From Porodaedalea pini (taxonomy: Eukaryota > Basidiomycota > Agaricomycetes > Hymenochaetales > Hymenochaetaceae): 64,000 nucleotides of DNA. The stretch lies in NCBI GenBank assembly GCA_002794775.1, contig NBAY01000007.1, positions 434,001-498,000 on the forward strand. The letters are read 5' to 3'. Below, one piece after another: positions 26,026 to 36,158 of this stretch (its first letter is position 1; every line of letters begins with the position of its first letter). A program made the translations under genes and the position numbers. The notes below the pieces were generated by a model. The model did no database searches and was not told where the DNA came from. It saw only the letters and a program-made list of their open reading frames with translations.

Positions 26026-27327
26026 CTATGCCTGACCACTCGCTAAATCCTGCGAGTCAATGACCTCTTCATCATCGCCGTCCTCCTCCACATAGTCCTC
26101 CACCGTTGTCCTCTGAGTGTCTATGACTTCCTTGAAGGCCGATTCCTTCATTGCACCCAGTTCATTGGCAAGGAGGCGACATTCACCTGGCACCATCATC
26201 TGCAGCATGCGCTGCACATTCTTCTTCCCCTGCAGGCATTTGTCCTTAAAGTGACCCAGCTGGCCGCAGATCCAGCATGCCTGTTGCCACTGCGCCTCAT
26301 TCATTGAGATGTCCATCGGCTGGCCAGCACCTCCAAAGGTGATGCCAGTCGCATTGCACTTGTCAACGTGGGGAGCCGTGATCTGATGGCAAGCAGGCAG
26401 TGCTTGCTGTTGTTGTGGGCATGGCAGGAGAGGAAATGCACGACCTTGTTGGATGGCTTGGATCTGTTGTTCACCCCAGTCGATCTCAATGGCCTTCTTC
26501 TTCCAGTCATCATATGTTGTCAGGACTGGCATCAACCTCAACACTCCATGGACCACCTCGATGTTCATCACATGCTTCAGGCGGTCGCAGATCACGGTGT
26601 CATCCATCAAACCTGCCATTGTGATGATCATGTCGAGCTTCTGGAAGAACTCATCGGCAGAGAGGTCCTTCTGGACCTGGGTTCAGAAGAGTGCCAAGGC
26701 TTTCTCTTTCCGATTCAGATCATCGAACGAGGCATCCAGTCGTTCCTGGAACCTGGTCCAGCTGTCTGTGAAACTTACAATGCCATTTGTTGTGAATTCT
26801 TCGACGAAGTTTTGTGCCCATGTCAATGCATTGCCATCCTTGAGGTAGGAAAGGGTGAGGGAGATCTTGCTCAATGACGAGGGGTACTTTGTAGGGTTCA
26901 CCGAGACAAAGAGAGTGACTTTGTGTCTGAAGTCAAGGTAGTCGTTGCCACCAGCGAATTCCCGTGGTTGGGCAATGTCAATATTGGGAGCCTGAGTGGT
27001 GGGGGTGTGTGTTGCTTGGTGAGTGAAAGTGCCCATGACAATGGCTGCAATCTGCTCCAGCTGTTGTTGGCTGAAACCTCCTGTCAACATCGTTGGTTTG
27101 AGTGTAGGTGTTGATGGTTCAGGGGGGGTTGGCGGTGACGGGTCTCTACGGGTCTCATGATACGGTCCTGGAGTTGGAGGTAGAAGGACAGTAGACGTCG
27201 ATACCGTGGGTGATGATGGTGTAGCTGGAGGCCACCTCACTCTTCTTCCTTCTTCATTTGTCAAATACCAGCCATGCCGGATCTCACTCCACCAGATGTC
27301 ATATACAACACTGCTATTGTTGGTCAT
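26026..27327 (-). pseudogene. Element A gag remnant
   Basis: Two open pieces (27327-26683 and 26631-26026) are separated by TGA at 26685-26683 where element B has CGA, so a C-to-T change at a CpG made the stop. The piece holds the Gag capsid-like region (PREFAGGNDYLDFRHKV.., SYLKDGNALTWAQNF) and an intact CCHC zinc knuckle (CWICGQLGHFKDKC). It ends DSQDLASGQA. The N-terminal part is Pro/Thr rich. In the live element this protein forms the virus-like particle and packages the RNA. Confidence 0.85.
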
Positions 27328-27830
27328 GACGTAGCCTGTTCAGTCTGGATCCCAATGAGCTGATGCAGGGAGAGCCCGTCATTGTTCATCGGTGAGATCT
27401 ATCTTGATGACAGTGGAGGGATGGGGATCGGTTGTACATTTGATCCAGGGTTACACCAACGTTGAACGGGTTTGTTGGTGAAGTTGATGATGAGGCAGTA
27501 GGAACCAAGTGAGATCATAAATGATAGTGTCATCGAAGCTTGCACTCGTCTAGTCGCCCACATCCATGTCAGGTGTGTGCTCCACCAAAGGCTAATTCAA
27601 AGCACCAGGGTGAGAGAGGGTTTCCTAATCGAGATAGCAACTCATCCGAGGTCAAGTTGGTGTCCAAATGTGGTAGGTGTTTCAGGGAAAGTCGGTTGGA
27701 AAGTATACATAATACACGAACATCCAAAAACGTCTGGGCAGGGTTGAGGATTGTCGTTCAGGGGGTTTACACATCAAGTCCATTGAGGGGAGCGCTCCTC
27801 TAGACTGAGTGAAGGTGAGTCGACAGTGAT

Positions 27831-27835
27831 GACGT
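27831..27835. repeat. Left target-site duplication of element B (GACGT)
   Basis: GACGT directly precedes the left LTR of B and recurs at 33983-33987 after the right LTR. Without B the flanks read as continuous element A sequence (GATGACGTATGCTGGGGATG), and B itself has the matching internal sequence. This proves insertion of B into A. Confidence 0.92.
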
Positions 27836-28207
27836 TGTTAGGTGGGAGTCTGGGAGACGTCTCGGACTGGGCAGGCCTCGGCTGACTGTTGTCTGGGACG
27901 TGCTATACTCGAGTGGAGACTCGGGACACGCTGTACTCAGGCTAGGTCGTCACGGAGGTAAGAGGAAAAGCAGAACAGGTGTTCAGATGCGATTCCTCTT
28001 CCTTATATACAGTGATCACCTCATGAGAACCGGTTGCCCCTTTGTCTACGATTACATAAAAGGGAGCGGAATGGAACGAATGAAGGTCATGTGAAAGGAG
28101 TGTGGGAAATGATTAAAAAGATGATTAAATATAATGAAAAGGAGCGATTAAAAGAAAAGGAAAAGGAAAAGGGAAAATAAAGAAAAGGGGAAGTTCGAGT
28201 TCTAACA
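27836..28207 (-). repeat. 3' LTR of element B (372 bp)
   Basis: TGTTAG..CTAACA, followed by the polypurine tract on the minus strand (plus-strand TTACCCCCCCTTC). It contains AAAAGCAGAAC at 27966-27976, the complement of the predicted transcript start. Confidence 0.92.
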
Positions 28208-28312
28208 TTACCCCCCCTTCAAGGCTGGGCGTCCCGACCAGCCAAGATCGTGGTCGTTTGGCTCGGTGTCAATGAAGAGTGGGCGGAGTCGTTGGCGAGG
28301 GATGTCGAGTTT

Positions 28313-31300
28313 TCAAGGAGCGCCAGGGTGTTTTCGATAGAACTCAGCGATCGCCTCCTTTGCGTTCTTGCCGAAGTCCATCTCAGGCTGCCAAGTCGGT
28401 TCGTTGTATCCAACCCACTTGACAAGGTACTGTAGTTTCCCTCGGTGCAGACGTGAGTCTAGAACCTCCTCGATCTCGTACTCCTCCTCGTTGTCGACGA
28501 TGTCTGGTGGCGGCGGTGCTGGTTGTTTTTGGCTCTCGAAGGACGGTTCGACGGCAGGCTTTAGCAGGGCCTCATTGAAGACTGGGTGGACCTTTTTCCA
28601 TCGCTTTGGGAGCTTGAGCTTGTACGCACTTGCTCCCACCTTGTCGACGATTTTGAAGGGCCCATACCATTTGTCAGCGAGTTTCTTTGTAGGCGAATCC
28701 GTGCTGATGTTTCGTCCATCAAGGAAAGCCTTGTCTCTGGCTTTGTACTCAACCGAAATCCCTGCTGTCCGGTCATGGTAGCGTTTCATGTCGTCCGCTG
28801 CCTTGACCAGGTTGTCTTTTGCGACACGATGAGTCTCCTTTATGTGCTTCGCGAATTCTTCTGCTGACATGTTGGCAGACGAGGTTTGTGTCGTGTCAAA
28901 GCTCAAGGGGTGACGTCCTGTGTTCGCGTAGAAAGGGGACATCTTTGTCGCCGAGTGCTCACGGTTATTGTACGCGAACTCCGCGAGGGGGAGCCAGTCC
29001 TTCCAGTCCGATTACCAATGGTTCACAAAGAGCCTAAGATACTGTTCAAGCTCTTGGTTAACACATTCCGTCTGACCATCTGTCTGTGGGTGATACGCCA
29101 TTGACAGGTTGCCTTCGATGTGTAGGAGTTTGTACAGCTCCTTCATCATCGACGCGTCGAACTGCGTGCCTCAGTCATGGATGATTTTCTTCGGCAAGCC
29201 GTGGAGGCGGAAGATGTGGTCGCGGTACAGTTGAGCCATGCCTTCCGCCGACAACCTTGTCGTCGTTGGGATCGCATGCATCTGCTTCGAGAACCTGTCC
29301 ACAAAGACGCAGATCGCGTTATGTCCTTTGGAGTCTGGGAGTTCTCCAATTAGGTCAACCGTGACGATTTCCCAAGGGCCTTCAGGGACAGCATTTGGAT
29401 GGAGTGGTCTCGACCTTGATGCTCTTAAGGCTTTCATCCGTTGACAACGGTCGCATCCTCGGACATATGTTCGGACGTCGGAGAACATTGATGCCCACCA
29501 GAAATCACGACGAACAAGCTCCACTGTCTTTGACGCTCCCGGATGACCGGCCAACACCGAGTCGTGACACTCCCGCAACACGGCTTCCTTCATCATCGAT
29601 GGCACGTACACCTTGCCTTTCATCTGCCATAACCCGTCAACCTCTATCATACCCGTCGGCCTTTCTGACTCGCCCTGCGCTTTCTGCGCTTCAACCACTC
29701 GTCCTACCACCTCATCGCGCAACGTCCGCACCACTCCACGGTTCAGCCACTTGTCCTTGATGAACACGACGCCGTCGTTGTCATCCTTGCCCTGATCGTA
29801 GCCCGCCATGCGCGACAGCAGGTCGGCCTTGCCCATCGTCTTCCCCGACTTGTGTTCGAGGTGGAAGTCGAATTCTTCAAGTTCGGTCCGCCAACGAGCT
29901 TGACGATAGCTCAGTTTCTGTGCTGATCTGAAGTAGGTAAGGTTGGCGTGGTCGGACCAGATTTCGATCTTGTGGCGAGCGCCGAGGAGGTATTGTCGCC
30001 ACTCCTTGAGCGCCGAAACAATCGCAAGCATCTCCTTGTCGTAGATCTCGTAGTTTCATTCCGCTGGTTCAAGTGCCTCTGACCTGTAGGCGATCACCCT
30101 CCACTTTCCTTCCTGCTTCTGCAACAACACGCCGCCGAGTGCAAAGTTTGACGAGTCCGCCTCTACACGGAAAGGGCCCTCGTCGTTGGCAATGGCTAGG
30201 ACTGGAGGTGAGCAAAGACGTCGTCTCAGCTCCTTGAACGCTTCCTGCTGTTCGGTCTCCCATACCCAGTCTTTCTTGCCTGTTAACGACGTCAACGGTC
30301 GGACCACCTTACTGTAGTCCTTAATAAACTGTCTCAGCCAGTTTCCCATGCCAAGGAACTGTTGCAGCTCCTTGAGGTTTCGTGGGATAGGCCAGTTCGC
30401 AATCGCCTCCGTCTTCGCCAGGTCAGCCCTGATCTCGCCGTTGCCAATGATGTGACCGAGGTACTTGACGACTTTGGCATCAAATTCGCACTTCTCCAGC
30501 TTCAGGTACAGGCCATTTTCTCGGAGGATCTGGAGTACGCGCCTTGACGTGTCGATATGCTCCTCAATGGTTTCTGAGAGGATCAGGATGTTGTCGAGGT
30601 ATACGATGATCAGGTTAGTGTAGATCAGGTCCTTGAAGATGTGGTTGACAAAAGCCTGGAACGTGGCTGGCGCATTGCAAAGGCCAAAGAACATGACCGT
30701 CGGTTCGAAGAGGCCCATGTTCGTGCAAAACGCTGCCTTCCATTCGTCACCCTCGCGGATCCGGATATTGTAGTACCCCCAGTGAAGGTCCAGCTTAGTG
30801 ATGTACTTTGCTTTCTTGACCTTGTCGACGAGTTCGTCGATGAGAGGGAGGGGATACTTGTTCTTGATTGTACCATCATTGAGTTTTTGGTAATCCTGGA
30901 TCGGGCGTAGTGATTTGTCAGCCTTCTTGATGAAGAAGAAGGGCGACGCCATGGGTGATATCGACCTTCTGATACGACCAGACTTCAAATTCTCATCGAG
31001 GAAGTCCTTTAGCGATTGTTGTTCAGTTGGCATGAGTGGATAGATCTTGCAATCGCTAGGTTTGAAGTCGGGTTTTAAGTCGATGACGTGGTCCCAGGGT
31101 CGATGTTCCAGCAGCTTTTCGAAGCCTTTTTCACTGAAAACGTCGGCGTAATCATTGAGGTATGTGGGCCAGGACGCCTTGTCCATTCGCATCTCACTCA
31201 CCCTCCTCATCTGTTCCACCACCTTCTTCACCTTGTCCAGGTCCTCCACTGGCTCCCTCTCTATTGCACATTCCTCTGGACAGCGAGTGAATTTGATCAA

Positions 31301-31783
31301 ACCTGTCTTCCAGTCGACCTCTGGGTTGTGACGTCGAAGCCAGTCGTACCCCAGGAATATGTTTGATGACGCTAGGGACGTTACTGCAAGGACAATCTTT
31401 TCCTTGTGGTGGCCAATCATGAGCTCGACGTCGACATATTCTTCGATCAACCCAGCCTCGTTGTGTGTGCCGTCGGCATTGAGGACTGCAAGGGGTCTGA
31501 TGTAATGCTTCGTCTCCAACCCATACCGTTCGACGAACCTCACATCAATGCACAATCCTGTACACCCTGAGTCTACAAGGGCATGCACATCTACCTCTCT
31601 CACTTCGCCCGCTACGCTGTGTCTGACGTTCAGGAGAAGGTCCAGCTGGCGTCCGCCAATTCCTCTCATGAACAGCTGCTCGTACTCCTCATCTTTATTT
31701 GCACCGGTGGGGACTTCGTAACTGGGAAAACCATCGACGTCGTTGGCATCTGCGTATTGTACAGACGGTTGGTTATATTTTAA
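28313..31783 (-). pseudogene. Element B pol remnant
   Basis: Minus-strand open pieces: 31669-30056 (protease DSGCTGLC and RT), 30031-29171 (RNase H end and integrase), then about 29170-28943 and 28942-28313 (integrase core end and chromodomain). The integrase zinc region (HHCC type, ..GCDRCQRMKAL) and the D..D..E core blocks (VDLIGELPD; HD-stop-GTQF; YHPQTDGQTE) are recognisable. The C-terminal chromodomain reads YEIEEVLDSR..YLVKWVGYNEPTWQP and would bind methylated histone tails. Defects: TGA at 30058-30056, TGA at 29173-29171 where A has CGA, TAA at 29014-29012, and RT active site YLDN in place of YLDD. Apart from these point changes the frame is well kept. Confidence 0.9.
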
Positions 31784-31833
31784 CGAATCCAGGTTCGAAG
31801 TCCCTTGTTCTTCTCGGTCAGTCGCCCCGATGG

Positions 31834-32901
31834 CTATGCCTGACCACTCGCAAAATCCTGCGAGTCAACGACCTCTTCATCATTGCCTTCCTCTTCCACA
31901 TAGTCCTCTACAGTCAACCTCCGAGTGTCTACAACTTCCTCGAAGGCCGACTCCTTCATCGCTCCGAGCTCGTTGGCGAGGACACGACGTTCGCCTGGTG
32001 CCATCAGTTCCAGCATGCGCTGGATGATCGGTTTCGCTTGTGGGCACTTGTCCTTAAAGTGGCCCAGCCCACCGCAGATCCAGCACGCGCGTCGTCATTG
32101 CGCCTCGTTCATCGAGACGTCCATCGGCTGACCAGCGCCTCCGAATGTGACGCCAGTCGTGTCGCGTTTGTCGACGTGTGGGGCTGCAATCTGTCGGCGC
32201 ACAGGAGGCGCTTGTTGGGGCATCGGGCGAGGCGTGAATGGCAATGTCCTGCCTCGTTGTATTGCGCGAATTTGTTGTTCACCCCGATCGATCTCGACAG
32301 CCTTCTTCTTCCACACCTCGTACGTCGTTGGCATGGGCATCGACCTCAACACACCGCGGACCACCTCGATGTTCATCGCGCGCTTCAGGCAGTCGCAGAT
32401 GACGCTGTCGTCCTTCAACTCTGCTGCCTTGATGATTACGTCGAGATCCTGGAAGAACTCGTCGGCAGAGAGATCCTTCTGGACCTTGTCTCGGAACTTC
32501 TTCAACGCCTTCTCCTTCCTGTTCGGGTTGTCGAAGGAGGCATCCAGTCATTCCTGAAACTTGGTCCAGTCATCCGTGAAGCTCACAACGCCACTCGTCG
32601 TGAATTCCTGGACATAGTTTTGCGCCCACGTCGACGCGTTGCCACCCTTGAGGTAAGAGAGGGCGACATAGATTTTGCTCGATGATGAGGGGTACTTCGC
32701 GGGGTTCGCCGAGACAAAGAGAAGGACTTCGCGCTTGAAGTCGAGGTAGTCATCGCTGCCAGCGAATTCGCGTGGCCGGGCGATGTCAATTGAGGGAGCT
32801 GGGGCTTGGGCCGCAGGGGCATTCATTGCCGTGTGGGTGAAGGTGGCCGCTACGATCGCTGCGATTTCCTGTTGCTGCCTTTGGGTAAAGCCCTCCGACA
32901 T
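31834..32901 (-). pseudogene. Element B gag remnant
   Basis: Pieces: 32901-32548 (capsid-like part, PREFAGSDDYLDFKREV), 32505-32095 (C-terminal capsid part) and about 32094-31834 (zinc knuckle CWICGGLGHFKDKC and acidic tail, ending DFASGQA). TGA at 32550-32548 stands for the CGA still present in A. TGA at 32097-32095 stands for TGG. Both are transitions. Upstream sequence to about 33140 is Pro/Ser rich leader or N-terminal Gag. Confidence 0.88.
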
Positions 32902-33598
32902 CGCTGGTACGGGTGTGTGCGTTAGGCGTTCAGGGGGCGTCAGCGGCGACGAGTCTCTGCGGGGCGTTCGGTATCCTCCTGGTTCACTGGGAAGGACGAC
33001 CGACGATGTCGAAACGGTAGGGGATGATGGGGCGCGAGGGGTTCGAGGTGCCCACCGAGTTCTTTCGCCTGATGGTTCAGTTGAGTACCAGGCATGTCTA
33101 ATGTCACTCCACCAGAGGTTATGGGTGACGTGGTTTCTATCATCGGCTACGTACGACTGTCGTTCGGTGTCGTAGCGCGACGAATGAGGGAGAGCCCGCT
33201 GCTGTTCCTCGGTAAGATCTATGTTGACTAGACCGGAGGGGGAACGGGGAGGGGCTGGTTGTCCGGATGAATGTTACGCTGGCGAAGGACAGGTTCGTCG
33301 GCGAGTTTGATGACCAATCGGAAGGAGGCGGCCGAGATTACAATCGACGATGATGTTGACGACTGTACACGGTGTGTTACCCACGTCCAAGTCAGATGGT
33401 TTCTCCACCAAAGAGAAAGTCGGAGGGCCAGGGTGGGATAAGATTTCCTAATACATGAACGTCCGAAAACGCCCGGGCAGGGTTGAGGGTTGTCGTTCAG
33501 GGGGTTTACACGTCAAGTCCGTCGAGGGGAGTGCTCCTCTAGACCAAGTGCAGGCGAGTTGACAGCGACGACGTACGCTGGGGATGAGCCTGGGTGGG

Positions 33599-33609
33599 GT
33601 TCTGCTTTT
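33599..33609 (-). other. Self-priming primer-binding site of element B
   Basis: On the minus strand, one base after the 5' LTR, the sequence is AAAAGCAGAAC. The LTR contains its exact complement in the sense strand (GTTCTGCTTTT, plus-strand 33741-33751) 33 nt downstream of TATATAAG (plus-strand 33777-33784), where transcription should begin. No TGG-starting tRNA primer site is present. This matches the Tf1/sushi mechanism, in which the first 11 nt of the mRNA fold back as primer. Confidence 0.72.
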
Positions 33610-33610
33610 A

Positions 33611-33982
33611 TGTTAGGCGGGAGTCCGGGAGACATCTCGGACTGGGCAGGCCTCGGCTGACTGTTGTCTGGGACGTGCTATACTCGAGTGGAGACTCGGG
33701 ACACGCTGTACTCAGGCTAGGTCGTCACGGAGGTAAGAGGAAAAGCAGAACAGGTGTTCAGATGCGATTCCTCTTCCTTATATACAGTGATCACCTCATG
33801 AGAACCGGTTGCCCCTTTGTCTACGATTACATAAAAGGGAGCGGAATGGAACGAATGAAGGTCATGTGAAAGGAGTGTGGGAAATGATTAAAAAGATGAT
33901 TAAATATAATGAAAAGGAGCGATTAAAAGAAAAGGAAAAGGAAAAGGGAAAATAAAGAAAAGGGGAAGTTCGAGTTCTAACA
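33611..33982 (-). repeat. 5' LTR of element B (372 bp)
   Basis: Direct repeat of 27836-28207, TGTTAG..CTAACA. It contains the minus-strand promoter (TATATAAG, plus-strand 33777-33784). It is followed by the right copy of the GACGT duplication (33983-33987). Confidence 0.92.
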
Positions 33983-34011
33983 GACGTATGCTGGGGATGA
34001 GCCTGGGTGGG

Positions 34012-34022
34012 TTTCTGCTTTT
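34012..34022 (-). other. Self-priming primer-binding site of element A, one mismatch
   Basis: The sequence after A's 5' LTR on the minus strand is AAAAGCAGAAA. The complement in its LTR (plus-strand 34220-34230) predicts AAAAGCAGAAC, so 10 of 11 positions pair. It is the same arrangement as in B, with one point change. Confidence 0.6.
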
Positions 34023-34023
34023 A

Positions 34024-34448
34024 TGTTAGGCAGGAGTCTGGGAGACGACTTGGACTGGGCAGGCCTTGGCTGACTATCGTCTGGGACATGCTATACTCGA
34101 GTGGGGGCTCAGGACATGCTGTACTCAGGCTAGGTCATTGTGGAGGTAAGAGGATTAATACAAGGTAAACTAATACAAGAGCAGACAAGTCTCACCTAGG
34201 TCGTCGCAGAGGTAAGAGGAAAAGCAGAACAAGGAGTTCATACGGTTCCTGGCCCCTCTTATAGCAACGACCATGAGACTATATTATCTAAGATTACATA
34301 AAGGAGTGGAATGGAACAAATGAAGGTCAGGTGTCAGGGAGTGTGGGAAATGATTGAAAAGACAGTTAAATATAATGAAAAGGAGCAATTAAAAGAAAGG
34401 AAATGGTAAAAGGGGAAATAAAGACAAGGAAAAGTTCAAGTTCTAACA
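34024..34448 (-). repeat. 5' LTR of element A (425 bp)
   Basis: Partner of 21118-21542 with the same extra internal block. It is separated from B's right end by 36 bp of A's own leader sequence after the duplicated GACGT. It has TATAAG on the minus strand near plus-strand 34258. Confidence 0.9.
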
Positions 34449-35003
34449 ACTTGTTCACCACATTTCAGGACCTCTCGGCACTTTCTGCCATCCATAATTT
34501 ATACATTGCATCCTTTTGCCACAAAAAACCATTCAATAGATAACCAAGATAGTGTTTTATCATTTACTGAGATTTATTAAAGAAATATTAGGCAAGAAAT
34601 AATAGAAACAAATTTGCACAACACAGGTTGTGCAAATTTTGCTTTGTTTTTCATGGTTTTTGATTTATTTGAATTTAACTACTCAACATATTTCTATGAA
34701 ACTTGGCAAATATATAGATCTACTACATATACACTACCATAACTTTTTGAAAGTCAGAAATTGTGTGTTGCAGGAGAAAATGTGAAGTGTTCAAAGGAAT
34801 AGTCCTGTTTAAAGGATGCATCTTTGACTGTATTTATATATTTTGGGGACTCTCAGCAAGCTGCTGCATGTTTTGGGTAATAATAATCAAATGGAATAAA
34901 TAAAACATATGTTAGCCTAGTGTCCATATCTCTGTAATATCATCCACCATAAATTTCATGTATTGCATTCATTCTGCTCATTCTGTGTGGGGTGGTATAG
35001 AGC
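34449..35003. other. AT-rich spacer between element A and the older LTR
   Basis: 555 bp of AT-rich DNA without coding frame. It contains a perfect hairpin at 34610-34639 (listed separately). It may be the original insertion target of A. Confidence 0.5.
34610..34639. repeat. Perfect 13-bp inverted repeat with 4-nt loop
   Basis: AAATTTGCACAAC at 34610-34622, loop ACAG, then the exact reverse complement at 34627-34639. It could form a strong hairpin in RNA or a cruciform in DNA. No gene around it explains it; it may be the end of a decayed hairpin-ended element. Confidence 0.75.
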
Positions 35004-35696
35004 TGTGCCAATTGTCCCATCACTGATCAATCCAGAAGCACTCAAGAACTGCTTCTGATGCATACTGATCAGTACTGGATTGAACCTGATCAGTCCAGTT
35101 TTGAATCAGAACCTTGTGATCATGTCAGCAGGACATTACAAGATCTCCAAAAGCAATTTGGAACATACTGGAGATCTTATCTGGATGATCAGGGACGTGG
35201 TCACATGGAGCATACAGCCAAGATATGTACCAGACTGTAGTCCAACAACGGGAGCCATGTACCGATTGGTCAATCTGAGTTCTGGTGGAGCGCTGGTATG
35301 GTCAGACAGTATGCAGATGTTTTTCTCTATATGATTTATGTTTTTCCTATATTCTTCTGATTTCTATGCTTTCTATGTGTGCCTCTATGACCTATGACTT
35401 TTCCTTTCAACCTCTCTATGTTTCAATTGATATGCACATTATCTCTGTATGGAAATTATTAACTGTAGATAGATCTTTGAACTTAGTATAAATATACACC
35501 CCATGTCATAGGTAGAAGACAAGTCAGTTCTACTGCAGAGTCTCCCTCAGATAGGGTAACTTGAGTACGATCCATCTTAGTTCTCGTACATCTCATCATC
35601 ATTTTGCCTTCATCTCTGTCTCTTGTCTCTCAAAAGTACCTCTCATCTCTTATACCAAAACTTGTATCTTGTCCCCCACAGTGATCACATTGTACT
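35004..35696. repeat. Left part of an older LTR-like repeat split by element C
   Basis: Shares ordered motifs with the insert 23619-24501, including a TGGTGGAGC segment, ATATGCACATTAT, GTAGATAGATCT, CATAGGTAG and CAGATAGGG. It continues after element C at 42684 and ends at 42891 in the same GGATCTACA. A TATAAATA box lies near 35490. The left border is not clear; 35004 is an estimate from length comparison. Confidence 0.55.
35692..35696. repeat. Left target-site duplication of element C (GTACT)
   Basis: GTACT precedes the left LTR and is repeated at 42679-42683 directly after the right LTR. Confidence 0.93.
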
Positions 35697-36145
35697 TGTC
35701 ATGGATGCTTTTTAATTATTTTATTCTCTTATCATTTTCCCTTATCTTATCTTATCATATCTTATCCACTCATTACTAATCACACCTATTTCGACTTACT
35801 CATATCCATTATGCCCCTTTCTCACACTGTCATTATTCGCTGACTGATACTATGACGCTATTGTTCTACGAAGTTCCACGACATTCTTTCATCTATCTTT
35901 ATGTAGTAGCTAATTCCCTGGTCCGTGCACAGCCGCTGCAGGGTATATAAGTAGGTAGTCCTCCTGTACTTATCCCTTAGTTTCGACCTGGTCAATTCTA
36001 CCTGGCTACGTCCAGAAGCTGTCCCCTTACCTCTGCGCTGTGTCAGTTCCCCTGGCTCACCATTCTCTCTCTCTTCTCCCTCCTCCTCTGACTGAGTTCC
36101 GCGCGACCCGGCTACCCCTTGCGTACCCGTAGTCCGTCGCTGACA
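35697..36145 (+). repeat. 5' LTR of element C (449 bp)
   Basis: TGTCATGG..GCTGACA. It contains the promoter TATATAAG (35944-35951) and a tandem CTTAT/TTATC tract near its start, whose unit number makes the 5-bp difference from the right LTR. Confidence 0.95.
35944..35951 (+). promoter_or_regulatory. TATA box of element C
   Basis: TATATAAG lies 35 nt upstream of AGTTTCGACCT (35979-35989), the predicted transcript start that is complementary to the primer site after the LTR. Confidence 0.7.
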
Positions 36146-36147
36146 CA

Positions 36148-36158
36148 AGGTCGAAACT
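36148..36158 (+). other. Self-priming primer-binding site of element C
   Basis: AGGTCGAAACT begins two bases after the LTR end and is the exact complement of AGTTTCGACCT in the LTR (35979-35989). The match is exactly 11 nt, and the bases on both sides do not pair. In Tf1 of fission yeast the first 11 nt of the mRNA prime reverse transcription in this way. No tRNA-type TGG site is present. Confidence 0.78.

Larger units (their letters stand above)
27836..33982 (-). mobile_element. Element B: full-length but dead Ty3/gypsy chromovirus nested in element A
   Basis: 6147 bp with two 372-bp LTRs (27836-28207 and 33611-33982) that differ by three transitions as far as I could compare by eye, so the insertion is much younger than A. 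Flanked by GACGT duplications. On the minus strand: 5' LTR, self-priming primer site, gag, pol with chromodomain, polypurine tract, 3' LTR. Gag and pol carry at least five nonsense codons (32550-32548, 32097-32095, 30058-30056, 29173-29171, 29014-29012) and the RT box is YLDN. B cannot move by itself unless proteins come from another copy. Confidence 0.93.
21118..34448 (-). mobile_element. Element A: old Ty3/gypsy chromovirus, interrupted by two later insertions
   Basis: The element is bounded by two 425-bp LTRs of the same structure (21118-21542 and 34024-34448), both TGTTAG..CTAACA. Read on the minus strand, the order is 5' LTR, gag, protease, reverse transcriptase, RNase H, integrase, chromodomain, polypurine tract, 3' LTR, which is the Ty3/gypsy order. 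Element B (27836-33982) and an 883-bp LTR-like insert (23619-24501) lie inside it. Without them the element is about 6.3 kb, close to B's length. All frames are broken. The 5-bp flanks (CCATT left, ACTTG right) do not match, so the target duplication is lost or one end was rearranged. LTR differences visible by eye are mostly C/T and G/A transitions. Confidence 0.9.

Noticed and set aside
30362..30910. Plus-strand open frames inside elements A and B
   Set aside because: They are antisense shadows of pol; the minus-strand frames carry all the motifs.
21113..34453. Target-site duplication of element A
   Set aside because: The five bases on the left (CCATT) and right (ACTTG) differ, so no duplication can be claimed.
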